Source of the DNA: Leucogyrophana mollusca
Taxonomy: Eukaryota > Basidiomycota > Agaricomycetes > Boletales
Direction of reading: 5' to 3'
DNA length: 64,000 nt
Assembly (NCBI GenBank): GCA_021014945.1
Contig: MU266441.1
Span: 22,912-86,911 of the forward strand
In this document: in pieces, positions 1 to 10,884 of the stretch
How positions within the stretch are numbered: the stretch's first letter is position 1
Layout: each line of letters opens with the position of its first letter
Notes under the pieces: generated by a model
Database searches by the model: none
What the model saw: only the letters and a program-made list of their open reading frames with translations
Told to the model about the DNA's origin: nothing
Program-made: the position numbers and the translations under genes

Positions 1-3000
1 AGCTGTGTGTCACCTTCCTCAGAGTCGGTGTACTTGTCCAGTAACTCGGTATCGACTAAGAAGTCATTTACTCGGTCGAGAGATACCTTGGCTGGAAAAA
101 TTCACTCAGAAATTGACGGATCCAGGCAGGCGCAGAGATTCCTGTACCCTGCACCACTTTCGGAACATGGTAAAACGCGGTGTGGAGTTGGTTACGCAGA
201 ATGTCAAAGACTGCAACCACGCGACGTTAGCGGGAAATGGCGTCGAAGTCAACTATTGGCGCACCGGACATTGATGCAAATACTTTGGAAGCTGCAAGGG
301 GTTGATGAACGACTGCAGAAGATAGAATAACGTCATGCCCATACCGCTGAGGCTCTGTCCCATGATTAGGGTCTATAACAGAGGAAGTGAGTACGTGACG
401 ACGAGAGGGAGGCTTGGCAACACCACAGACGCACGTAGGTGGTATACGTGGAAAGCATTGTAATGAGAGGAATCCAATAGCTGCGTTCGCGTTAGCCATT
501 GGGGACTATTCGGTGACGTAGATTTACTTCAGATTGTTGTTGACAAGTTCAAGGACTCTCTGCTTCCAAGTCCAGATGAGCTCTTCTTCGCGTTTCTCAG
601 CGATCCTCTTGTCAATCTTGGGCTCCCATCCGAAAAGCTTAATCATACGGAGAACGTTCATGGCTGTAGCATATAAGTGACTAATGGCCGAGGCAAGATC
701 AAAACTCTCACTTTCGGTCACCGTTTGTACTCGTGCATCAGTCTACAGTGTGTTTGGCGGGGTAAGCTTCCGTTTGACCCCCACCGAGGGGACGTACCTT
801 GTTCATTTTCGTGATCTGAGCGGTCTGTATCTTCCGCGCAACGTATCCGGGGAGAGGAAACAATAGGATCATGACAACCAAGCCAACCAGCACACTCCAT
901 CCCAGAATATTGTAAATGAACCAGATACATAAACTGACTTGCAAAGGGACATATAGACCTGAAAGGTGGGCCGTCAGTCTGCTCTCGCTATCTGGGTCGT
1001 GCCACTCACCGACAATCAGGAAATCTCGGCCGTCGGTGATATTGTTCAGGTCTGTGGTAACGAGATTGTTAATTTTGCCGACCAGGTTGCCCGCGCTGGA
1101 CTTCCGCGTTCGCGTGTCATTGGTTTCTTTTGCGACTTTTGCCTTTTGCTTCCCTTTCCTCGACGAAGACGTCGCACTCGCAGAGCTAGGTTGCAGAGTC
1201 TCTTCCTCGCTACTGCTCGTGCCCACCTCATCGTCAGGGGTGCTCGACTCAGCAATGGATGCGGTATCGGGTGTAGAAACAGCAGTAAACTTGCCGCCCT
1301 TGCCATCATCTGGAGGTTCGGCTTTCATTCGGATACGCAGCGAGTGGTTGAACAGGAGCTGAGTGATGATCCCTTCGGTCCGCACAAGAGTACGCGTCTA
1401 TGTACACACACATCAGGAGGTAACCATATTCCGAGCGCCTTGATGTACTTACGCTGATGAAGATATACCACTGGAGAGCGAGGGAACCTGTCATGGGCCC
1501 GAGGAATAACCACGTAATCCAAACCCACGGGCGAATGACAGCGCCCTCGCCACCTGTCTCCAGGTACCTACACAAGATATGAGCAGCGGTAAAGGGCGCG
1601 TTAGTAAGCCAATCACTCACTGTAGAAGATATTTGATACCGAGAGGACTGGCAAGGTTCACAAGAGCGAAGATGCAAAACATCAACGCCAGTGTGATGTA
1701 TTCCGTCCCTGTGGTCTGTCAATATCGCGCCATAATCTCAAGAGCTTCACACTTACGGTACACTTTCAATAGGCCGAAGAATATGTGACGCCTTTTACCA
1801 CCAGAGAACGGGTCAAGATGCTTTCGTGACGTTGGCAAACGTTCGTGCGATGGTCCCAAAAGACTAGACTTACTGGGAAAGCTTTCTTGATCAAATACCT
1901 GGAACGATCGTCATCAGACATAGGTGGCAGTTGTTCGTGTGACAGGTGAGGCATTTTATATGCCAAGTAGACGATTGGGTCCTCCCATATGAACAGTAGC
2001 ATCGACAGCCACGACGCCGTTTGTTCGGGATGAGGTGTGTCTGCGGGATTCTTAACAAAAACGGTCAGGCGATTCCACAAGGGCACATGGAAACCTACAG
2101 CAGGGTCACAAGGAATATACTGCCGTGGGCTGACCATCGGAAACACAACACCAGTCATGGCTAGGACGGAAACTTTGGCCCACAGCAGACAGCCCTCATG
2201 AAGGTCCTTCGGATGCTTTGTGAAGGTCATCAGAGGAAACAGATCACGGTAGGCATAGACCGCGAAAATTGCTAGAAGTAAGGTAGCCAGGTGGGTTGAC
2301 ACGAGTCTACTCCAACGCGGCCGAGTAGTGACCGAGACAAGCCCCAGCAGGGACGCATAGACCTAAGCAACTATCAGATGGGGGATTGCGCGATGATGTA
2401 GACCCTACGTACTGACGCCATACAAAGCGCGAATTGATGCCACTCCGCACGGGAGAAAAGGGGTTGATCGTCTGATGCACGATGTTTGGGGCGCTTACCA
2501 CCCCAGTGCTTGTCCAAGGCTCCCAGCATATGCTCTTCTCGTTCTTCCAGTATAAAAGTCGCCAACGAAAGGCCCAGGAGTGCCAAGCAGCCAACGAACC
2601 GAGCAACCTTGTAGCCGAATATGATAGGTCCACCATGTTGCGAGACGAAAGCCTTCGCGTCGGAGGAGAGGCCTCCAGCGTGAATATCAGCCCCTGTTTC
2701 GGGGGAAATTGCTGGTTGGAGACCGTCTGAGCGACGAACGACACGAGCCCAGATGTTTTGCGCTGAAGAGGATAGTAGGATAAGGTGAAGAGTTAAAACA
2801 ACCGCTGATACGCCGGCAAAATATGCAGGGATCATCAACGAGCTGAGCCATACACTGTAGTGTCGTCGTTAGCCGTGCCGCCAATGACTGAAACAACCTA
2901 CTTACTCATCTTTGTGTAGTACCTTTGGCAAAATTTCAATGTGTGCTCCAAGCACTGTTTGAGCGGACCGATGGTCACCGAACTGACCAAGGCCATACAT
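1..3000 (-). CDS. ABC transporter, ABCC (MRP/Ycf1-like) family, N-terminal half, truncated by the window edge
   Basis: ATP-driven exporter of conjugates or drugs by family, in vacuolar or plasma membrane. Seen, in order from the 5' end: a hydrophobic N-terminal TMD0 (WLSSLMIPAYFAGV near 2840, further helices to 2300), a stretch ending DPFSGGKRRHIFFGLLKVY (about 1760-1810), TMD1 with a Ser/Lys-rich cytosolic insert (about 1090-1290), NLVTTDLNNITDGRDFL, RMIKLFGWEPKI (about 600-650), VFDILRNQLHTAFYHVPKVVQ (about 150-210) and, after a 56 nt intron, the pre-NBD1 segment KVSLDRVNDFLVDTELLDKY at about 25-90. Walker A would lie just beyond position 1, so both nucleotide-binding domains are outside the window. 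About ten exons. The start is uncertain: ATG at 3000 (MYGLGQFGDH) reads straight into TMD0 across one intron, but an upstream ATG at 3236 opens another frame that would need splicing. Family assignment is firm; substrate is unknown. Confidence 0.85.
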
Positions 3001-4912
3001 ATCTCGCTACGACCTGCAATAGCTGTTCAACCGGAAATCTGGATGGTAAATGCAACGCCCTTGAGTGCAAGACGCGGGCCCTGGTCGCGGAGATACTTAC
3101 AGCAAGCTGCGGTTGTAGTCACTGCAAGCGCCCAGTGCGACCACGTCGACAAGGGCATGGCGCCAAACACCAGCTTGTTCAGTGAGACTTTGGTGTGCAT
3201 CCTCTTCTCACCCAATATACCTGATCCATCAATCATGATACAATGATAGCCTGCCGGACCTGGATGGGGACTCGGTGTATTACTTAGTAAGCGTGGTACC
3301 GGCTACGGAACCTTCACCACTCTTCTTCTATTGGCTTGTCCCACCACACCTAGGGAGGAGTATAGTCTCAGTGCGTGGTGCAGGGCCGCGCGTCCACAGT
3401 CCACCATTTATAATATATACCACCCCGCCTCCGTTATTCTCTATCATTCTGTCCGACTCGGCCCCAGAACGCACGTGCAGTTGCTGGCTACCAGCCACTA
3501 GTGTTCAGAGCAGCTATGCCTTCTCGTCGATTTCCTGCCATTCAAGTGCCAACACTGCTCCCAGAGATACTATGGGGAGCAATTCACTGTAGCCGTTCCT
3601 AGATGACCAAGTTACGACGAGAGCAAGTACGACCGGTCGCACCAAGGTCCGAGCTGTATGTTTATCCTAGCAATCACGTGGGGAGCGCCTGACAAGCCCA
3701 CTGAATATTCAGGTCCTCTTTACAACGACCCTGTCGCAATTCCTCATGGGCAACACCCTAATCTCAGAAATGGGCGGTCAGTCGAGCGAAGGCGGAGAGT
3801 TAGAGGAAGGCGATGATTGAGCGAGTGAAGAAAGGTGTAAATCGTCCAGCTCTGTGTCCCTGGGTGTCCCTGTTGATCTTGGTGACTTCAGCTTTTGACG
3901 GAGGAAGAGACACTGATGTTGACCGCCGAAGAGGCGGAGCGTGCGCAGGCCGGGACAACAGAGAAGGAATGCATTATCATGTAATCGCCTCGATACTGCG
4001 TGGTTGTCTTTGAACCTCAACAGACATTCGTGCACGGTGATCAGAACATGAATTTTATCCAGAACCTGATGTCCGTTATGCATACAGTGTCCGATTGAAA
4101 AAACTGTCCAGAAACACAGCCCATGCTACCGCTAGCTCCCGCGAACCATTCCATCATCGGGGCCACTGTCAAGGGCCAACGATAAAAGAACAGTAATAAA
4201 GAGAAGCCAAAAAGAAAACGCGGGAAGGCCCAGTGTCCACAACACAAGATGTCCAATGGAGAAAATCTAGTCCATGCCTTCTCGAAACCACTCTGCTCGA
4301 AGTCGCTCTCAAGGACCACCGACAACAGAATGGGAGGAGAAGCCAGAGGGGAAGAAAAAACATGAGGGTAGCGGCACCAATGTCCAGGTATGTGATGTCC
4401 GATGAAGGTCTAGCCCATGCGTTCCCGAGAACCACTCCGCGATCGAGGTCACTCTCAAGGACCACCGACAACAGAACGGGAGGGAAGCCAGAGGGGAAGA
4501 AAATAGATGAAGGCAACGGCACCAGTGTCCAAGATATGTGATGTCCGAGAGAGATAATTGTCCAACAGCATAGTCCACACTTTCCTAAAATTCCGAGGTC
4601 GAGGCCGCTCTGAAGGGCCTCCGACAACAGAATCGCAGGAGAGGGCGGACAAAAAGAAAAACACCGCGGAATCTAGACAGTCAATGAAACAAGGGAACAT
4701 ATGCATGCTTCGAGAGGAGAAAACGCGGATGCCTCCGGTGCCGCACGAGGGGCAATCGAGAGGTTCAAACACTACCGGCAACATGATCAACGGAGGTTCG
4801 ATGGCGTGCTTGGGGACGACTCTTCAACGAGAGCGGTGGCGCCTGGTAGCCCGGATAGGAGAGACATAGATGCTTTCGCCTCGGAGTTTAGAGAAGAACC
4901 CTGTGTGTCAGG
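3001..4912. other. Intergenic region with ABC transporter promoter and a minisatellite
   Basis: No convincing gene is seen. The part next to the ABC transporter should hold its promoter; a TATA-rich stretch lies at 3408-3421 (reads TATATATTATAAAT on the minus strand). The rest is dominated by the degenerate tandem repeat at 4089-4690. Open frames on both strands here follow the repeat and look accidental. Confidence 0.5.
4089..4690. repeat. Degenerate tandem repeat (minisatellite), about four copies of 146-162 bp
   Basis: Copies start with GTCC at 4089, 4251, 4397 and 4543, giving spacings of 162, 146 and 146 bp. Copies 2 and 3 are closest: both contain CTCAAGGACCACCGACAACA, then GGGAGG..AAGCCAGAGGGGAAGAAAA, and end in TGTCCA..TATGTGATGTCC. 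Copies 1 and 4 have diverged; copy 4 keeps CTCCGACAACAGAATCGCAGGAG. The period is not a multiple of three and no frame stays clean across all copies, so it is treated as non-coding. Confidence 0.75.
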
Positions 4913-6274
4913 TTAGAATTGCCAGGACGCAGAGATGTCAGAGTACGTACGCTTCGTAGCAAGGATGCTACTCATAGAGAGGTCGATGATCAAAGGGGGA
5001 TCCGACCTCCGAGCACGGCGCACCGTCTGAAGGTTCTCAGGGCGGGACAGGACTGGCGCAGTGACAGGGGTTACTGAGGACGACGACAACGGAGGCAACT
5101 CAGCATTCGCTGGGGTTTAAGTGTGAGTAATGCAACGCAGCAATGGAGAAAACAGCATCGTACTGGTCAACCTCCTAGTCGACGCCTTCCCCAAGGAGAC
5201 CTGGACAGTAGACACCTTGACTGGCACAGACGTTATACCGACGCTGGCCTTCCCATCTGTAAAGGGACCTTCAAAATGGGAACTAGGAACGGGAAAAAGA
5301 GATGATTTGCCTTTGGGCGCCTTCGAGAACTGATTGCGCAAGGAAGGGAGCCGGGATTGACGAGGTTTCTTGGCCTGTACCGCGATATTCGTAGGCTTGA
5401 CGGCCAAAGCGGACCTCGTTGAAGTCTCCTCGGATCCTTTTGCCCCACTTTCCCGAGTGCAGGAGGCAGCTATGAAACCAGTTTAGTTTCAAATCAAGCT
5501 TGTAGTGGGAAGACGGCTGACATGGAACTGAAACGGCCGATACTGTAGGAGCGAGCGTTTTGCCCGTCAAAGAGGTTGGCAAAGGTTGGTTCTCTTTGCT
5601 GTTGTCTTTTCGAAGCGGCTTGGCCTCGATATTCCTGGGAGTGGCACAGGCTGGAACAGGATCAGACTCCGAAGGGTAGCTGGGAGCAGATTGATCAAAA
5701 ACATACCGGGCATTACCCCCCTCTCGACGAGGCGGCGAGCTACCTCCGGGTGGATCTTCAGACGCTGAGAATCCTTCGCACCTTGTCCAGCAGCCTCGAG
5801 CGACACACGTGCTGCTGTCTCCGATGCGAGCGACAACTTGAGCGCAGACACTTCCGCCTCGCAAGCATAAAGCTTCTTAGTCATTTCCAGGCGCAAGCTC
5901 TCGATGGCCGTCTGCTGGCGCTGGCGCTCCGCGGAGACATTGATGAGCTCGGCGAGGAGATTACCCCTGAAGATTTCATATTCCTTCTCGTTACTTTTGA
6001 CCCGAGCGGCAAGCGTCTTGGCCTTTGCGCGGTCATCTGAGGCTTGCGAGTACAAGTCCGCGATGAGAGTCTGCTGTCCACCAACCATCGCAGCGAGAGA
6101 GGCGACCTGGGCGCTGAGTGCTGTACCCCCGAAGCAGGGTGCCGATGACACGATGCTGGCCACTGGAGGAGGGCGGACATCGCCGATGCCTTCGCCCGCG
6201 ATTACAGGGGACCCTGGGTGCGTCCCAGTGGAGATGATCGCGGCCACAGCCTGGTTCTGGAGATCTTGTGACAT
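4913..6274 (-). CDS. Hypothetical protein with a central coiled coil
   Basis: Not recognised. ATG at 6274 opens MSQDLQNQAV; residues about 55-175 are Ala/Glu/Lys/Arg-rich with heptad-like spacing (DDRAKAKTLAARVKSNEKEY, SAERQRQQTAIESLRLEM), a likely coiled coil. A 56 nt intron joins RGVMP to ACATPRNIEAKPLRKD; a further intron leads into a basic, Ser/Pro-rich tail (KPTNIAVQAKKPRQSRLPS). A 60-65 nt intron joins TRRLT to the last exon, NAELPPLSSSSV to TKRTYSDISASWQF with a stop at 4913. The basic low-complexity tail suggests a cytoskeletal or nuclear adaptor, but nothing more specific can be said. Four exons are proposed; the middle junction is the least certain. Confidence 0.6.
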
Positions 6275-7312
6275 CGCTTAGAATGAACAAAGGAGGCGAT
6301 GCAAGCGAAGACGTTTGGTTGGGTGATGATAGAGAGAGAGAAAGACCTAAGGCTCTGAGCCAGCAGGGCGTTGTCCTCATATATCTTGGACATTGTGAAC
6401 TGGCCCACTGGCCCGGGACAAAACGACTGGGTTCACGGCCTCACGGTCATGATGCGCGGTTGGGTGGTGATGTCGTCAACAAGAACTACATTCTTCGGCC
6501 GCTCAGTACAGAGCAGCGCACGCGATAGCGTTAAACCTGGGCGGGTGCTTGGGACACGCATGATTCATCACCCACCGTCCACTGCAAGGGGCGAAAGAGA
6601 GCGACACCAATCACAGAGCTAGGCAAAGACACTCCTTCGAGCAGTGATGGGGAATGACCGCTGCGTCACGGGTGGACTCAATGGTGCTATGGCCATTCCG
6701 CGCACATTGCTAGGGGAGGGTGATTAGCACTCTACCAATTTGAACGAACGTACATTCAGTACAAGTCGCTGACAAACGTGGATTTAGAGGATTGACGCCT
6801 GAATCGCAGCCTCGGTAAAAATTTTAGCAAAAACACACTGCAACGAGGATGTTTGGAAGTCGTACGGAGTTGAAATCAATTAGTACTAATAGTCAACCGC
6901 TACAGTAGCATCGTTTCTGGCTCCGTCGCCTACGAGTGATGCAATGCAATTGCGAGCAGAAAGATCACGATCAATCCCTGGCGTTCACATCAAGCCGCGA
7001 ATTTGGCTGCGAAAATAACGAAACGCCTGACAGTAGCCCGGTGCCACCCCTAGGACCTTCAAATAATTTAAAAAGTAAGGCCGCTAGCTATAACCTCCTG
7101 AAAGTATTTATGGGAAGAATTCAATGACCACTTGCCTGGATTGCAAGCTATTAGATGTTACATATATAGTGATAAGTAGACGGCGTGGTCCACGTTGAAG
7201 TGGCTTATACATAGGATAAATAAACTTACAGAAAAACAAGAACGAACGGCTTGGGAATGGAAAGCAAATGAAAGTTGTTAATAAGTTGGATTCGGGAGCC
7301 TCTCAGGTCTCC
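6275..7312. other. Intergenic, no gene seen
   Basis: Separates the coiled-coil gene from the 3' end of the HET-like gene. It includes the promoter of the minus-strand coiled-coil gene. Frames are short and without splice-consistent extension. AT content rises at about 6830-7260. Confidence 0.5.
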
Positions 7313-9436
7313 TTATTTCTGGCACTGGTCAAACAGACCAGTTTGGGTCCCGGGCTCTACACCTCCAAGCGCAACCCAGTCGCATGGTAACATGGATCGC
7401 CTGATATAGGACGGCATCCTCAGCACGCTTTCTTTGTGGAGTTCATTGATCGTGCAGGTTTCCGAGCAGAGGACGAATCGTCCTAATCCGCCCTCACGGC
7501 CGGTGAACAAGCACACTGTAGGGGGACGTTCCGCGACGAAGTAGTAGAGCGTACAGGAGAGTGTGTCGACCAGGGTATACATGTGGTCGTTCCATTCCGC
7601 ACCGGATGCGAGGTTGGTCTGTGCACTATCGCCTTCGCGGAATTGTTGCTTTTCTGGTACGGAGAACGGGGAGCCGCTTGGGGTGTAGAACATGCGAGGA
7701 AAATTGCCGAGAGCGCCGCCATAGAGATGCTGTGCCACCTGGTCAGCTGTAAGGACGCCCTTTACGCCAATGAGCCAAGGTTGGGCAAGTAATATACGTC
7801 CCGAGTTGCTGTATGCAATCATGAGTGGCGAAAATACCAATAGGACAAGGGCGAAAGCAATGAAAATGCCCCCGGCGACTGGATTGAATGCAACGGCCGC
7901 AATGCCCGTGAAAAGCACCTCCCAGAATGCGTAGGGCAAGCTACCGACAAAGGTACGCCTGAACGAGGCCTTGGTCATAAATGCAACGTCGGGAAAGTCT
8001 TTCCACCTGATGGCGGCAGCGAGACAGCCATCGAGGACGAGCGCTCCGTTCTTCGTAACGCCGGCAACCTGAATATCCGGCTCGATATCCCACAACTTCG
8101 CCCCGTACACATCCAGATCAGAGTACCAGCAAGCTTTCGTCGGAATTCGCATGGGGAGCATGGATACCATGCGCTCAGCAATGCGATCGTTGTCGTTGGC
8201 CATCGACAGCCGGGCGAGAGCCTGGAGCTCTGTTTCGAGGGAGTTGGGTAGGATACGATGTTCAAAGAAGCCCATCAGGGCGTACACCTTCTCCGCGGGA
8301 TACGCAAACTCGCCAATTTGGGTAGCTTTCTTCTCCTCCACCTTTGCTCTCTCCTCCGGCTTCTGTGGTAAACTGGCGCTTCCGCGGCGCCAAATCGCAG
8401 CCTTCAGTAAGGTGAGTCTCTCCAGTCTCTCAAGAGGATCTCTCCCACAGTATGCGTTGATGATCGCGGTCTCCTCATCGTAGCGCTCGTACGCGAAACC
8501 TGCCAACTGGCGAAGGGTTAGGGGGATGACGGGGCCGTCGCCGACTTTGTAGCGCAGGTTCGGGCTCAGGAGAGCTTCTGGCAGTGTCCAAACCCGACCG
8601 CCCCAGCTCTTCCAGCTCTCAATGCCGTTGCGGAGAGCGATGAGTGTGAAGGCTGCGCTCCTGTAGATGTCCGCCATGCGATACAAATCCAAGTTCTTCT
8701 CTTCCGGGGACGGACCAACTACCTCGAAGTCGAGCCAGTACGCGCGAAAGCCCTCGTCGAGGGTTGTCTTCCGTAGCATCTCCACGAAGGTCCTCTTCTG
8801 CTCTTCTTCCTTCCTCTTTCCCTCTTCGTCTTCTCCTCGATCGAAGACGTCGGATTGACGATAGGAAATAGCGATGTAAGGCTGATGAGCGACAATTGAT
8901 TTGTCGAAGGTGATGGACCACTCCTCGCGACTGGGATCATAGACCATAAGTTGACGAGGGTGAAGTGCGTGGGTGATGGACTTTGGATCTGTGATCGGGG
9001 CCGGAGTCGGCAGCTCGTGTCCTTCCAGTTCCTTCATGCGCACAGAATACTCCCTCGGCGAGCGAGCCGCCCAAAGTTGTCCCCAGTACCTCAGATGATA
9101 CGGCTTGTAGAAACCGGTGTACGACGCCGCGTCGAAAGGCCAAATCAACGCGCCCATGAACCATATCCACTTCCCGACCCACTGAAGAAGCTGCTCGCCA
9201 GACTCTGGACGATTCTGCACCAACCATACAGCCAGCTTGCTTGATTTGCGCGAACCGTCGCTTATCTTGACTTCTCTCCCTTTGGGATTGACCGCCTGAA
9301 CGATGAGCTTCCTGCACTTTCCACTCGTTGGGCTGACATATCTTTGTTCAGGACCGTGAGTGACGAGTCTGAGTTGACCGTCCCGGCAGAAAATTTGGCC
9401 TTCAGCGGGCTGCGCGGGAGCGGGATATGCAGACAT
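7313..9436 (-). CDS. HET-like (heterokaryon-incompatibility type) protein with C-terminal membrane segment
   Basis: One uninterrupted 707-residue frame from ATG 9436; the frame runs 16 codons further upstream but without an ATG. HET-domain landmarks appear in the usual order: YIAISYRQSD near residue 186; YWLDFEVV followed by a charged stretch and LYRMADIYRSAAFTLIAL; then GGRVWTLPEALLS. The Cys and Gln of the usual D.CIDQ core are not present (DFEVVGPSPEEKN), so the domain is divergent. FAYPAEKVYALMGFFEHRI follows, a motif that recurs in basidiomycete HET-like proteins. Residues about 500-545 are strongly hydrophobic (one or two membrane passes). In ascomycetes HET proteins trigger non-self cell death; in basidiomycetes the role is mostly unknown, so function here is inference. 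Confidence 0.7.
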   Translation of the reverse strand: MSAYPAPAQPAEGQIFCRDGQLRLVTHGPEQRYVSPTSGKCRKLIVQAVNPKGREVKISDGSRKSSKLAVWLVQNRPESGEQLLQWVGKWIWFMGALIWPFDAASYTGFYKPYHLRYWGQLWAARSPREYSVRMKELEGHELPTPAPITDPKSITHALHPRQLMVYDPSREEWSITFDKSIVAHQPYIAISYRQSDVFDRGEDEEGKRKEEEQKRTFVEMLRKTTLDEGFRAYWLDFEVVGPSPEEKNLDLYRMADIYRSAAFTLIALRNGIESWKSWGGRVWTLPEALLSPNLRYKVGDGPVIPLTLRQLAGFAYERYDEETAIINAYCGRDPLERLERLTLLKAAIWRRGSASLPQKPEERAKVEEKKATQIGEFAYPAEKVYALMGFFEHRILPNSLETELQALARLSMANDNDRIAERMVSMLPMRIPTKACWYSDLDVYGAKLWDIEPDIQVAGVTKNGALVLDGCLAAAIRWKDFPDVAFMTKASFRRTFVGSLPYAFWEVLFTGIAAVAFNPVAGGIFIAFALVLLVFSPLMIAYSNSGRILLAQPWLIGVKGVLTADQVAQHLYGGALGNFPRMFYTPSGSPFSVPEKQQFREGDSAQTNLASGAEWNDHMYTLVDTLSCTLYYFVAERPPTVCLFTGREGGLGRFVLCSETCTINELHKESVLRMPSYIRRSMLPCDWVALGGVEPGTQTGLFDQCQK

Positions 9437-10884
9437 GAAGCTGGGGGTTCGAAGGTCTGTGTGAGCTGTAGAGATGTTGACCAAGATGAGTAATAATCAA
9501 GCGAACGACTGTGTTGCAACATACATAAGAAATCGGTGGTGGGGATATTTCAGCAGAAAGACCTTGTGAAAAAGGACGAGCGTCGGTCTTTTGTACCTTC
9601 CAGGCGGCGATGATCCATTAAAGTTCGAATCCTCCTTGGGAATCTGCAGACCACATCTCGAGAACGGTATCCCTGTATTGGCAATTCACTGAAGCAGTGC
9701 GCCGATAAGTTCTCGTGATGGCGGGATCAGCTCATGGGCATCTGATGAACGATGAGGTCCAAAATTCACTGTACCTGACTCAGGACACCGGAAAGAGCGG
9801 TAATTGCACGCTGTATCAGCAGTGGGCGCCAAAACTGTCTACTAACCATGCTGTGGTTGACCCGCCGAGAAAACACGATTACGCGAAAGTACGTTTTGAG
9901 CGCTACAAAAAATCTTCACTATTCAGGTGGGTGATGGCCAAGGGTTGTTGGCCTCGACTCATCCGTGGACGCTTCAAACGATAGTGTCCGCATTCGTTCT
10001 CTCTGACATCCATTGACCCAAGCCGATCTGATCCTGTCTCCATGTCCCCAAAATGACTTAGGATTGCCCTTTGAAGGTCCCGTCAATACCCTGCAGAAAG
10101 TTCAAACTCACCGGCCCACAGCAAGGTCATCAGGATCTACGTGCCCATTGGATATGTCGACCAGCTGTGGCCAAGCTTTGTTGACCTAAATTTGTAAAAA
10201 CGGTCCACCGTTACGGGCCAACCAGTCTTGAGCTTCTCAGGCCAAGTAGCAGGATGCGATAAAAACAAGAGACAAGCAGCGGCATTCTGGTCCAGGCTAT
10301 GGGCCAGATGTTCCGTTCCTGCAGGTACTGTACCTGCGCTCGAGGCCACGCTAGCGGCATCGCTCATTCAAAGCGTGACCGAGCGTGACCCTTTCCTTGT
10401 AGTCCCGATTTGGAGTGCTGGTATTCTCGCGTCTGTCTCCACCCACCTGTTGACACAATACAGGGTCTCCGAGTCATTGTCAGTTAGCCATGGAAACGAA
10501 AGAACCTGCGTTGATTATTGTTACAAATAATACCAAGACTCTGACCCGCTCACTTGCTTTTTTATCGACAGGTCTCCTTCCCTGCATTCTGGCAGCTGGG
10601 GTAACTAAGTCCCTCAATTATCTTGCAGTGGACCCGGCATCAGGACGATGTATGTTATTGTGCATTGAAACTATACGAAGCTGCTGTGTTCTTCGGTGGA
10701 CGATGCTAGACAAATGCGCAATTGTCAAAGCGCGGTTGTCGTCATGGGACGCTTTGGCCGCCTCGTTGTTCTATAAATTCGATACTCCGTACGTCATTTA
10801 ACTCCCTCAAACCGAGAACGCACACACCACCTGAAGCTACAATACGCCCATCGCCTTTATCTTATCTGCCCAGTCTTAACAGTC
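9437..10884. other. Intergenic, no gene seen
   Basis: About 1.4 kb between divergently transcribed neighbours (HET-like on minus, PAIP1-like on plus), so it should hold both promoters. Frames of up to about 100 codons exist but show no plausible composition or splicing. Confidence 0.5.

Noticed and set aside
3778..4083. Minus-strand frame of 101 codons starting with ATG
   Set aside because: No recognisable motif, no spliced extension, and it abuts the repeat; nothing supports it beyond being open.
4041..4869. Overlapping open frames of 90-150 codons on both strands
   Set aside because: They follow the minisatellite, shift frame between copies, and have unlikely Cys/Trp/Phe-rich composition on one strand.
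9600..9660. GTTCGAATCC resembling a tRNA T-arm
   Set aside because: Flanking bases do not pair into a T-stem, and no anticodon or D arm is found upstream.
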